DNA from: Vermamoeba vermiformis
Lineage: Eukaryota > Tubulinea > Echinamoebida
NCBI GenBank assembly: GCA_045837725.1
Contig: JBEWZL010000266.1
Coordinates: 186,001 to 250,000 of the forward strand
DNA length: 64,000 nt
Direction: 5' to 3'
In this document: in pieces, positions 1-11,745 of the stretch
Layout of the letters: each line of letters opens with the position of its first letter
Position numbering within the stretch: the first letter of the stretch is position 1
The notes under the pieces: generated by a model
Databases searched by the model: none
What the model was told of the DNA's origin: nothing
What the model saw: the letters and a program-made list of their open reading frames with translations, nothing else
Program-made: the position numbers and the translations under genes

Positions 1-1811
1 CCGACGATTCTAGTCAGTCTATTGAGTTAGACAAGCAATTGATAGACGAAATAGATCACGAAGAGCCTTATTATTTACTAGCAAAATCGTACTTCGATCT
101 CAAAGAATATTACAGAGCCTCAAATGCCCTCGTTGATTGCAACAACGCAAAGTGTGTATTTTTGAGAGGATATTCACGGTATTTAGTAAGTTGTCTTTCT
201 GCATCTGTCAAGCAACCTCATTAGATCTCAATGTATCCTTCATAGCTTGGAGAGAAACGAAAAGAAGAAGAAAGTCAAGAATTAGGAGGTACGCTATAGC
301 ACTGATATCTTGCATATTGAAGACACTGACTCGTATTGACGCCAGACAAGCCAGCGTTCAATCGCGAGTTGAAGGCGCTCAAAGATGACTTGCAACAGCG
401 CTACACTCACGAACAACTCGATGGCTTTGGTCTGTACCTGTACGTACTCGATTCTGCTGCATTGCGCGAGACTAACAATAGGGACAGATACGGACTGGTG
501 CTGAAGGAGCTCGAGCTCAAGTCGCAAGCAACACAGCTGTTCTGCGAGTCAGTCACGCACTATCCCTGGAACTGGTCTGCATGGCACGCACTGGCATCGC
601 TGTGTCAGGACCGAGAACAAGTGGACAAGCTGCCCCTGCCTGACCACTGGACCAAGTATCTGTTTGTGGCGCACACGTGCCTTGAACTGCAGCGCAACAA
701 CGAGAGTCTGGCCATGTACGAGCAGCTCAGCCACGTGTTCAGCAACAACAATTACATCCTCGCTCAGACTGCTCTGGCAAATTACAATCTGAAAGGTCAG
801 TAACGCTCACTCAATACTTACAGCCGTTGCAAAGCTGACCGTGTGGTGCAGAGTTTGATCGAGCGGAGGAGTTGTTTGATAGTCTCGCTACGATAGACCC
901 ATTCAGATTGACCAATATGGACGTGTATTCCAACATACTGTATGTCAAAGAAGAGAAGGCCAAGCTAAGCTACTTGGCAATGAAAGCAGTGCACTTGGAC
1001 AAGTACACTCCCGAGACGTGCTGCATTGTCGGCAACTACTACAGTATACGCGGTGAACACGCCAAGGCAGTGACGTACTTTCAGCGCGCACTGCAGCTCA
1101 ACAAGAAGTATTTGAGTGCGTGGACCTTGATAGGTCACGAGTACATTGAGCTCAAGAACACGAGTCAAGCCATCAAGGCCTATCGTGAGGCCGTCAAAGC
1201 GAGTGGTGGACGAGATTTCAGAGCCTGGTACGGCATTGGTCAGGCCTACGAACTGTTGCAGCTGCCACTCTGGGCTCTGCACTACTATCACCGCGCCGTG
1301 GCACTCAAACCCTACGATGCGCGCATGTGGGTAGCAGTGGCTGGCTGTCACGAACAAGCTGCTGCAACTACCACATCTGCGCATCACTTGGATCAGGCAA
1401 TCAAGTGTTACATCCGCGCGGAGCAGTGTGGTGATGTTGAAGCATTGCACAAATTAGCGCAATTATATCACAAGCTAGGACACGACGAACAAGCTGCTTT
1501 TTATTATCGTCGGCACTTGACAAGGTGCGATCAGGATCGCGTAAGTAACTCTAGCTAGCAAATGCGGTGACGCTAATTGGTCGTATATTTAGATTGAAGA
1601 TCAAACGACGATCGATGCACTACTCTTTCTGGCTCAATTCTGCAAGAGCTCTGGTCACGTAACGGATGCACTATTGTACTGCAACAGGTTGATGGACTAC
1701 TCGGGCAAAGAACAAGACGAAGCTAAAGCACTGATGCGCGACATTCACAGCTCACAGCAATATATGACTAGCACATTAGACACCTCCACTTCTCAGCTTG
1801 ACACGCCCTGA
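1..1811 (+). CDS. CDC23: Anaphase-promoting complex subunit 8 (APC8/CDC23), 5' partial
   Basis: TPR scaffold subunit of the APC/C ubiquitin ligase, which targets cyclins and securin in the nucleus. Exons read as 1-185, 246-288, 346-439, 488-795, 852-1540 and 1593-1811. They were fixed by matching the conserved CDC23 line: [15 protein letters not shown] in exon 1, DGFGLYLYG across the 440-487 intron, then [27 protein letters not shown] and [12 protein letters not shown]. These last blocks are the TPR repeats of the C-terminal half. The N-terminus lies outside the window. The last exon is less conserved and ends soon after the TPR array, as in other CDC23 proteins. Identity is seen directly from family motifs; function is from the family. 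Confidence 0.93.
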
Positions 1812-2054
1812 GCCCGGAGTAATTGTACAGTAAATGTAATTGCGAAAATGTTTGCTTAGCTGCCTATGTATACTACTAGTGCTACATTGCAATGTGCTCG
1901 TATTGAGGTTATTAGGAGTGCTCTGTGCCTGCAGCGCGAAGAGATTTACTCTGCAAAAAATTTAACGGTCGAGTCTTGCAGAACAAATCAAATATCTGTA
2001 TTATAACAACCACCACCTCAGTCATTTAGTAGTGTTGTAAAATAAACCCTACAA

Positions 2055-3177
2055 ATGGGCGGTTGTTTTGGCAAATCTAAAACGGAAACGAAACCGACAC
2101 GGAATCAAGTAGACAGGCCAGATGAGAAGACAAATTCACAGTACGTAATTGCTAAAATACCTTTAATAATAATCGAGTAATTTTGGAGATTGATTACAAC
2201 CAATTTATTTGAATGGGAGAGTAAAATTATATCGAGAATTGTAACGATCTAAAATAATTGTAATCAACAATTCAACTTTGTTAACAATATTAACGTGTCA
2301 TTATTATACGTAGATTCCGTATTTTATTACTAGGAGATTCAGGTAAAGTAATAAAAACAGCCGCAGCATAATTAAATCCAGCCTCTATTAATTAAATTAC
2401 AGCACTTTGATATAGCTTTTAATTAATGATAATATCTACAGGTGTCGGAAAAACGTCTTTGCTCCTTCGTTTTGTGGTATGAAAAATAACCGTACTTAGT
2501 TTACCCAAGGCTAATTTCGTGCTTCTAGGACAACTCCTTCACTGACGCATTCATTAATAATATTGGTGGTGATTATCGAGAAAAACAAGTCACAGTTGGC
2601 AAGGCGAACTGCACGCTGCAGATTGTAAGTACACTGACCAGGACACTGCAGGCTGTGATTGCTAACAATTTGTTTGCATGCTTAGTGGGACACTGCTGGA
2701 CAAGAGAGGTGCGTACTGCTCATTACTATACATAGATATACAACATGTGTCGTGCTACAATCATCACTCACGCGTGACACTACAGGTTCCGTCAAATCAC
2801 ATCGTCGTTCTATCGCGGTGCCCACGGCATACTGGTGGTGTTCGACTTGAACAATCGCGAGTCCTTTGACAATCTGCAGCGCGGCTGGATGAAAGACATT
2901 CACAAGTACTCCACCAGCACTGTCAGCATCATACTCGTCGGCAACAAGTCTGACACCACACAAGACCGCGCTGTCTCACTCGAAGACGCCAAGGTACTCT
3001 ATAACGGACTATACTTACTCGCGACTAGTGTTATTAATATTGCGTGTTCAGGCCTATGCAGAACAAATGGACATTCCGTACGTGGAGACTTCAGCCAAGA
3101 CAAATGCCAATGTAGAGACAACTTTTATGAAGCTAGTAGAGTCTATGCTAAAGAGCGAGCAAGCAGATGATGGCTGA
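2055..3177 (+). CDS. Rab-family GTPase with N-terminal MGGC and no C-terminal prenylation cysteine
   Basis: Small GTPase of membrane traffic. Exons 2055-2140, 2314-2342, 2442-2476, 2529-2624, 2686-2708, 2786-2993 and 3052-3177. Nucleotide-binding motifs are present: P-loop GDSGVGKTS, WDTAGQERF, NKSD and ETSAK. The N-terminus starts MGGCFGKSK, giving Gly2 and Cys4 suited to N-myristoylation and palmitoylation. The C-terminus ends KSEQADDG with no cysteine, so ordinary Rab geranylgeranylation is not possible. Switch I reads FINNIGGDY, with Asn where Rabs have the Mg2+-binding Thr (usual S/T-T-I-G). This pattern recalls plant ARA6/RAB5F but the effector loop differs. The start has no competing upstream in-frame ATG. 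Subfamily assignment is uncertain. Confidence 0.88.
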
Positions 3178-3435
3178 GCTATAATCAACCTGTTTATAGT
3201 GCTCTATTTGTCTAAAATTATTTATTTTTTGTTGTCCAAAACGACGTTTTTGAACCCTCAATTTTGTAGAATATAAACAACTGTGATTAATTGTATTAAG
3301 TGATTGTGTACATACCTGGGATGTTGCAACTTGTGGACAAATATTGCACCAAAACTTGGTTTGGTGTGTTTGGCAAATTGCACGCCGATCAAGAGCCACT
3401 TTAGAAATATTACAGCAAATGACGAACACAACTCA

Positions 3436-6400
3436 ATGAGCCTCACTAAGAAGTTCTTTAAAGCCTTGCTAAAGCAGCATCTGGGGCCCTATTTGATGGG
3501 CGAGATGTTGTGTTTAGAACAAATTGAGGCTGGTCTTGGGTCGATCAAGCTGCACGATCTTCAGTTCGATCCACAGGTAACTACCCTTGCGTTGGCGATA
3601 GCAATGCCCACTAACAATTTCTTTGCAGAAAATCAACGACAAGCTCGTTGGCTCTCCTGTACTCGTCAAACACATGCACATTCTTCATGCTACCATCAGC
3701 ATCCCGCTTATTAATTGGAATGAGAACTGTAAATTAAAATTAGAGGATTTTGAATTGATTTTAGAAGTGAATAACAATGCTACTACTGGCGGTAAGTTCA
3801 AACAGAATTTAATCCAATTGCATCCACGCGAAAATTAATTTCCGAGCTTGTTCAAACTCGCGTAAATTTATTTGTTCTGGAATTTTTCGGAGCCTTTTAT
3901 TAGCCATTATTTTCTTTGGGTGAAAAACAATTCTTTATTACCCCACCATTTCCTATATTCACAAGAATAATTTCCAAACCAGATGCAAAGACAGATGTCG
4001 AATTATTGGCGAGCATTGTCAACGGGGCAGATTCAATATTTGAAGATGGACTCAAGAAAATGATTTCAGACGAAGAAGACAATTCAAAGCGCAGCAAGAA
4101 AGTGCTGATCCAATTTCTCGAACAGCTGTTTTTTGGCGCAGAAGTCGAGATTATTAACGCTGCCATTCGACTCGAGGCACGCGATGAACAACAGAACACG
4201 CAACACAAGCGCGCGGGATTAGCAGTGCTGTGTCCACGATTTTACTATCACAATCCCCAGGGCACAACCACGGACCCAGAACTGCACAAAGTCGTGACAA
4301 TTACAGGTCTGCGCATCGGACTGTGGGACTTGAGTGGCCAGGGACCGAATGAGTCCGCCTTCGCATCGTCCATGCTGACTGAAGCAGCGGTGCGACAACG
4401 ACTGACCACACTGTTCACCACGAGCCAGGACATTCAATGCGATGTCAAGGTACAAATTGAGAAGAAATTTCAACCGCGATCACGTGAAGAGGTGACAGCA
4501 CGAGACAGCAAGGACAGTGTGACCAATGAGCGCAAGACCATCAAGCGCGTCGATTTGCAGTGTGATGTGAATGAAGTGCACTGCTGTTTGAACCCCAAGC
4601 AGATGCACCGCGTGTTGGAGCTGTTGACAGCTGTCACTGCCAGCACTGCGAGTAGTGCGAGTGTCACGCCGAGCAACAGCCGCAACATTGCAAGCAACGC
4701 GAAGAAACAGACACGCAACAACAATGTGCATCTATCAGCCTCACCGAATGACAAGTACATGTTTCAGTCTTATGTGCCTGATTATGTAGACAATAGCGAC
4801 GATGAATATACATCGTTCAGTGAAGGGGAGGAGGACGAGGAGGATGACGGCATGGATCAGATCTGGTTCAAAGCTGACGATGCCGCAAGCAACAACAACA
4901 ACAATCCGCGCACCAATCCCAAGATGAATCCAATCAGCGAGGACGGTGCAGAGGACGACGACACCGTGATCATTAGTGCACAGCTGATTAAGAGCAGATT
5001 TCCCGATGACATTGATGAGTTCAAAGACGTCGATGACGATGAGTTGAATGACGTCATGGGCAGCAGTGCAGACAAGTTGATGATCGACAAGGCGAAGATT
5101 GATTGGAGTGTCAAATTGAACATGCAGCTCATTTCTCTGTCACTGCTCTACGACTCCTATCACAGTCCCAAAGTACTCAACGCACTTATACCCCACTCCA
5201 CGCATCACAACCTCACGCACGATCATCTTAACATGCTCGTGCAGCAATTCAACATGCATATTGACCACACAGGGTCCAATCGAGTGATAGATCTGCACAT
5301 TGGTGACATTGCAGTCACGGAACACTTCTTCAAAGTGCACCACACTACCGTCGAGTCTGATATTCACAGCAGTCGCTCCTCTGAGTTCACCGATGTGCTG
5401 CACGATGAAGATCTCAATTCCGAGCACAGTGACAATCACATTGTGCGACATTTGTTGCGTGTAGAATCACCGCTTGAAGGTCCTAACACTTTGCAACGCT
5501 CTCATCACGGTCCAGCGCTCATACTGAATATGAGCACCACACGTGGCTTGCAATCCGTCAAAGCACAACTCGCCCCATTCAGATTGGAGATCGACGTAGA
5601 TCTGCCCAATCGACTCGACAACTGGCTGCACGCACTGGAAGGCTGGAGCAAAGAACGCGCCGTCAAATCTGCACCCTCTCCTGCTACACCCGCACAGCGA
5701 ATTAACTCACGGCCATCGAGCTACAAATCGACTTCTGGCAGCTTCAAATCAGCACCGCGCAGCTGGTCCTCCACGAGCAACAAAAGTGAAGAGCTGTCTG
5801 ATCGTATGGAAGAGCTGATGCACGAGCTCAAGATCAGCGGTGAATTCTTGCGCGTGGTTGTTAAATTCCCGCACCGTGAAGAGAAGCACGAGAGCAATGT
5901 CAACAGCCAGTTCCGCAGGTGAGTGAAAGAGTGTTGTTGAGTGCGCAGCCACTAACTGATTGGCAGAGACGCGCGCACACGACGTGAAGCACTGGTGCTG
6001 GAGCTGATCAATCCCCAAGTGCGCTGTCACTCGATTGTGAACCATCCCTCCGTGCAGTATCACTTCCACTTCGATCAACTCACTGCCTATCTGGCGCGCA
6101 ATCACGAGGACAAGATGACTGGGTGGCGTCAAATCCTTGAAATTCATCAGTTGTCCAGCAGCAGTGAGGCCACAGAGCCCGTGACACTGACGCTGCTCAG
6201 TGCTGTCAATGCTGCTCCTGTACATCCTGCAAAGCCACGCGAGAACGATAGCAAAGAGCCCTGGCAACAATGGCGTCAACAGTACGAGGGCCCCTTTCAA
6301 TCGGTGATGACAGTGACTGAGGGGCTGATTCTCAACAGCAAGACTGAGACCATGGACCCCGTGCCCGCGTTGCTGCCTATCGACGAGCTGATTGCTTGGA

Positions 6401-9287
6401 AGAGCAGCACCATGGAGAGCTGTCGATTGGTGCTCACCCTGACATTCCCGCACGTGACTGTCGATCTCGCGCGATCAGATTATGCGCTGCTCATGGAACT
6501 CATCGAATCGTTGCTGCTCAGCATGCAACAGTACTCGAGCAGTGTGGCTGTCACGCGCGATGAGGCTACAGTGCCGAGTATTGCAGACTCGCTCAGCACG
6601 GCAGCAGTCATGTTGCACATTAAGAGCGGTGAGATTGTGCTGCATCACGAGGCTGAAGGACCCCAAGAACCCAGTTACAGCTATGGCCTCGAAGTGGATG
6701 GCGTGCAGCTGTTCACTGTCTCAGGCTACAAGGGCTCCACCAAGAGCTACATGACCTTTGCTATGGACACGCTCACTGCCGTGGACAATCGTCGTGATCG
6801 CGAGCTCTTGGCGTACAAATCACAGCGCAGTGGCCTCAAGCTGAAGGGCCGCGATGTGCTCTCCGTCACCACTGCCTCCGACACTCGCGTCAATCAGCCA
6901 CTGCACTCGGTGATGCTGATCAACGTCGCTGAACTGCTGCTCAAACAAACGGACTTCACTTGGCTCACGAACTTCACGCACTATGTCACGCGTACTAGTC
7001 TATTGCCCGATGTCGCGAGTGACGAGCAGCTCTTTGTAACATTGGACGATGTCACTTGGCAGATCATTCATCCCAACAAGTGTGCTGGCGTACTCACTGC
7101 GCAGTCACTCAAATTAGCGCATCGATCCTCACGCCCAGTCACCTCCGCACAGAGTTCTAGCTATGCGGCCTTGGCCAATCATCTCACGCTCTTTGTGCTC
7201 GCGAACACGGATCACGCCAAGCCCGTGCCTTACCACACGATCTTCTCGACGCGCGAAGATGACACGCAGCTCACCTATCAGCAGCGCGTGCACGAGTACT
7301 GGCGCACATGTGGCTACGTGCCAGTGGCGCATCAGGACTTCACGGAACTGTCAGCGATGTCTCACAACAAAGAGCCCGGATTTCAGCTCAAATTGTCCAA
7401 CAATCTGCTCACGGTTGACACGTGCGTGGATTCATTCAAAGCGCTGCAGAACTTCATCAGCTCGTGGCTAGCGAGTGACCCCAACTCCACGGCCAATACG
7501 ACACCCAACAACTCTTCGGCGACTGATGTGCAGCCAGGACCCAACAACAACGATCTGTCCGACGACTCGGAGATTGATTTGAATGCGCGCACACCGAACA
7601 CGCAATCGCTGCTCGGAGATTCATTGCGCGAGGACTACGTGGAAGATGAAAAGCAAGACGAGGGCTATGTGATCTTTGCGCTGGATGAGAGTGACGTCAT
7701 CACCCCCAAGACACAGCCCCTCACTTCAGTGCCGCTCTTGCACTCGCAGTCCATGGGCACCGTGTCGCGTCGTGACTCGGATGTCAAGTCCGTGCATCAG
7801 AACATGAACACCGCACCGCGCAGTGAGGGCGCAGTACAGTGGCTGAGTGAAGATCAACAGTTGGTGCTGGTGCCTGACTACCTGGATCAGATCAGTCGCG
7901 ATGAAGAGGACTTTGTGTTCAAATTACCCGCGCACTACCCCACTCCCACCAGCTCAGTGGCACTGATCGACATCAAGATACAGTGGAACTTGCACTCGGG
8001 TCATGATTGGGGCAGATTGGCCAAGCGGGGTCCTGCCCTCATGCAGCTCTCGCTCGACAAGCTCAACTTTCAACAGCTCTACTTCCCAGCCCCTGCCGCA
8101 CCCCTCACCGAGGACGATGATGAACACCCCGCTTGGCGCATCAATCTCTCCGTGTACGATGTGGTGTTGTACGATCTGCACCCGTCCTCGTCGTGGAACA
8201 AGTTCCTCTGTCACAACGTCAAGATTGCACGTCCACACTTCAATGCTCCGATGCTCTCCACGGTGTTGCAAGCCAGACATCGTAGCCCCACGAGTCTCGC
8301 CTATCACTGGAAGGTACTTGACGGCTTTCAATCTTTGTCTGGCCACGTACTAACTTCCATTTGCAGCTCTCGGTACTGCCACTGCGACTCAACATTGACC
8401 AAGACACCCTCAGCTTCTTGAACGAATATTTCACGGAAGCATTCGACACCCCACACAACGAGACCCCACCAGTGAGTGACGAAGAATTGCCCTGGATTGA
8501 GAGCGTGGAAGTGCTGCCCATCAGAGCCCTGGTTGATGTCAAAGTGAAAGAAGTGTCTCAAGTGCGCAGTCAAGCGCTCTCAGTACTCAGCACGGAGAAT
8601 GCACAACTCGACATTAAGCGCATTCGCATCAGTGATGTGCGGGGCTGGGCGGCTGTCATGCACGCTGTCGCCAGTGAGGCCACGCGACAACTGTTGCGCC
8701 AAGCACCAGGCCAGTACATTGCAGGACTGCGCGGTCTGCCGCACTATCTCTCGCACTTGTCGTCTGCTGTCTCAGGCCTCGTACTGGTGCCCTGGCAAGA
8801 ATATTCCAAATCAGGCAACGTCTCGCAAGGCTTCGTCAAGGCGTGGACTAACTTCGCGCGAGAGCTCACCGTGGGCTCAGCAGACTTGGCAGGTCGTGCG
8901 ATGGTAGATGCTTCAGCGCTGCTCGATCGATTGTTGGGCGAGTCGAGTGAAGCGAGTGCGCAAAGTGGCACTGTGCCAGGCGACAAGAGACCGAGCAAGT
9001 ACGCGGGACTGCCTTCCAACACCACCGAGGGACTGCAGGGGGCGTGGGAGTCCATGTCACGCGAGCTCAAGACGGCCAAAGATCGCTTGTTCGTGGTGCC
9101 CATGCGCGAATACAAGCAGCGCGGTACGCAGGGACTGTTGCGCTCCGTGGTCAAGGGCGTGCCTGTAGCGATCGTGAAGCCGCTGATAGGCACGACTGAA
9201 GGACTGGGCAAGGTGTTCTTAGGTGTGCGCAACTCTATCGACAAGAATCAGAAGCTCGATAGCGACAACAAGTACGGCAAAAAGTAA
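3436..9287 (+). CDS. ATG2: Autophagy-related lipid-transfer protein ATG2
   Basis: Bridge-like lipid-transfer protein that carries phospholipids from the ER to the growing phagophore. Exons 3436-3576, 3629-3791, 3983-5918, 5967-8313 and 8367-9287 give about 1835 residues, close to animal ATG2 (about 1900). The N-terminus (LLKQHLGPYLMGEM, then SIKLHDLQFDP) is the chorein-type start shared by ATG2 and VPS13. Acidic, Asn/Asp-rich low-complexity loops lie near residues 370-480 of the third exon's product. The C-terminus carries the ATG2 CAD-like repeats: SQGFVKAWTNF, TTEGLQGAWESMSREL, KGVPVAIVKPLIGTTEG, LGVRNSI. No WD40 or SHR-BD region typical of VPS13 was seen, which favours ATG2. Very large open exons have G+C-richer codon use than the introns. 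Confidence 0.9.
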
Positions 9288-9541
9288 TTGCAGATCTGCA
9301 TTACTCTCATGTATAATTAATTGTGAATAGCGAGGTCTGCAACCTCTCTTGTAAAAATATGTACAAAACCTCTCTTGTAAGATAAAAGATTCTGTAGTAT
9401 CTGTTTGCAACCTGCTCGGGCAAAAAATCGGAAAAATGAAAGTTTGAGGGAAATTCAATTAATAGTTTAATTATCCTGGTTGACAACAACTCCGTCCCTA
9501 GTTGTTTTTTTTAACTTTCTTTACCATCCAACACACCACCA

Positions 9542-11643
9542 ATGTCCCTGAAAAACGCAATTAAAAACGCGTAAGTGAAAGTTTCACCTGGTTTTTGTAC
9601 AATGTTTCTTTTCTTTATCTTTCTCGAACAATTTTATACATTAAGCCAATTAATTACACTTAGTTTAACGTCGTTAATTTAGTTAACGACAATAGCAAGT
9701 GAATAATAATTGCAATAATTTTTTAAATAAATTTGCCAATTAATTTTGCTCTTCAGGCGAAATTACGCTTTAAAGCGCACAGATATAGAAATTCTCGTAC
9801 GAGATGCAACATCGAACGAGAAGTGGGGACCTAGCGGCACCCAAATGTCTCAGATTGCTCAGGCAACTTTTTCGCATGCAGATTTCACACTTGTCATGAA
9901 TACTCTATGGGAGCGCATTAACGATCACGGAAAAAATTGGCGTCATATTTATAAGGTACAAAAGATTTACATTATCTGAAATTTCTCGATAGTGCTTGAA
10001 AACCGCATCCGTGTCAAGTAATCACTACTAATTTATTTATGTAGGCGCTATTAGTGATCGAATATTTGCTGCGTTGTGGCAGTGAACGTGTCATCAGCGA
10101 GTGTCGCTCAAAGATGATCGAGATCAAAACGCTGATGGAGTTCCAAAAGATTGACGATCACGACAAAGATGTGGGCTATTCGATCAGAGAGCGCGCCAAA
10201 CACGTGATTGAATTGATGCACGACGACAAGCGACTGCAAGACGAGCGCGACAAGGCGCAGAAGAACAAAGACAAGTACGGCGTGGCCATGTCCAATGTCG
10301 CTGGTGGCACTGGCAGCTACAGCAGCACCAGCAGTGCGTCGTACGGCAACACTAGCAGCAGCTCTTACGGCGGCACTACACGCAAGCCAATGACCTCCAT
10401 GGGCTACACACCAGGCCAGGGCACGTACGGCTCAGCCATGCGCGAGACACGTGACCGCGATCGTGACAGTTATAGCTCCGGCAACTCTCTTGAACCACGC
10501 GGCAGTTTCCGCAATTCATCGAGCAACAGCCGCGAGACTACACGTGAGTCCTCGCGCGATCAGACGAGTCGTGCCAGCACTCAAGCCTCACGTGCTCGTG
10601 CACCCTCCATCAGCGACGAGGAGTACTCGATCAGCGACGATGAACCACCGCGTCCCTCTGCCTCACAGCCGCGTCGTCCCTCCAACTCCACACCCAACAC
10701 CAACAACACCACCTCCGTCGATGACTTCTTTGCCCCGCGCGGAGGCTCATTCGTGTCCGCCCCAAGCACGACGCAGAACACGCAGGCAGGCACCAACAAC
10801 GCAGACCCCTTGTGGGCGATATTGGCTGGTCCCTCAGCCCCCACACAGCCCGCACCACTCACCACACCCAGCACTGGCTACACACCGTTCTCATTCCCTC
10901 CAGCTCCCACCTCGTCAGTCACCACACCCACCAACAACTCGGCCATGTTGTTCCCCAACACCACTGCTGGCCCCTCCGTAGTCTCCACGCAGCAGTCCTT
11001 CCAAGCCCTCTCACTCAACTCCGTCGGCACTGGCAACAACGGCTCATTCTTTCCGAGTCCGCGCAACAACACTGACGACGATTGGAACGACTTCAAGAAG
11101 GCAGGCGTGAGCTCGAGCACACCCTCCACCAACTCGCTGAGCAATCAACTCGGTGTCAAGTCAGATCTGATTGACCTCGACTCACTCACTAACAACAAGA
11201 GACCAGACACTAAGGCGAGCACCACTCCTGCATATCGTCCTATTGTAGCATCGAGCACCACACCAGCGACGACAAGTGGCATGACTATGACCCCTAACGG
11301 CGGCATGATGATGAACAACACGGGCATGATGGGCTACAACACGATGGGCACACCGACTATGATGAACAACACGAGCACGCAGAATATGATGCTCAATCCA
11401 GGCATGAACTACAACAGCGGCATGATGATGAACAACAATGTCGGTATGATGGGCAACAACACTGGGGGCATGATGATGACACCGAACAACAACAGCGGCA
11501 TGATGATGAACAACACGGGCATGATGTACAACAACGCGATGATGACTCCCAACAACAACACTGGGGGCATGATGATGAACTACCCGACCATGAACAGCGG
11601 CATGGCAGTCAATAACTCCGCGAACAATCAGTTTAAGTTTTAA
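9542..11643 (+). CDS. Epsin-like ENTH-domain clathrin adaptor
   Basis: Endocytic adaptor that binds PI(4,5)P2 and clathrin at the plasma membrane. Exons 9542-9570, 9757-9955 and 10045-11643, about 608 residues. The first about 150 residues are an ENTH domain (SLKNAIKNARNYALKRTDIE, VRDATSNEKWGPSGTQM, FTLVMNTLWERI, LLVIEYLLRCGSE). The tail is disordered and Ser/Asn/Pro-rich with a clathrin-box-like DLIDLDSL near residue 430 and acidic-aromatic DDDWNDF. It ends in an Asn/Met/Gly-rich repeat. No clear UIM or NPF motifs were noticed. The first coding exon is only 29 nt, and its start MSLKNAIKN fits the amphipathic helix 0 of ENTH. Confidence 0.9.
11295..11620 (+). repeat. In-frame Asn/Met/Gly-rich repeat in the epsin tail
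   Basis: A degenerate repeat inside the last epsin exon encodes units such as GGMMMNNTGMM and NNNSGMMMNN about nine times. The DNA unit is built from ggcatgatgatgaacaac-like blocks. Such low-complexity tails are common in amoebozoan endocytic proteins and probably expand by slippage. Confidence 0.75.
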
Positions 11644-11745
11644 CATCACTCTTATTTATTTGTTTGTAATTTATTGCCGAGTGACAATAAAAGTGAAGAC
11701 GTCATATATGGAGTTATTAATGCACAAGAAGCACTGACGCAGCCA

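Noticed and set aside
5749-6453. 234-residue antisense frame in ATG2
   Set aside because: Crosses a supported ATG2 intron and has no recognisable motif; a codon-bias shadow.
11182-11649. 155-residue His/Val-rich antisense frame
   Set aside because: Complement of the Asn/Met repeat in the epsin tail.
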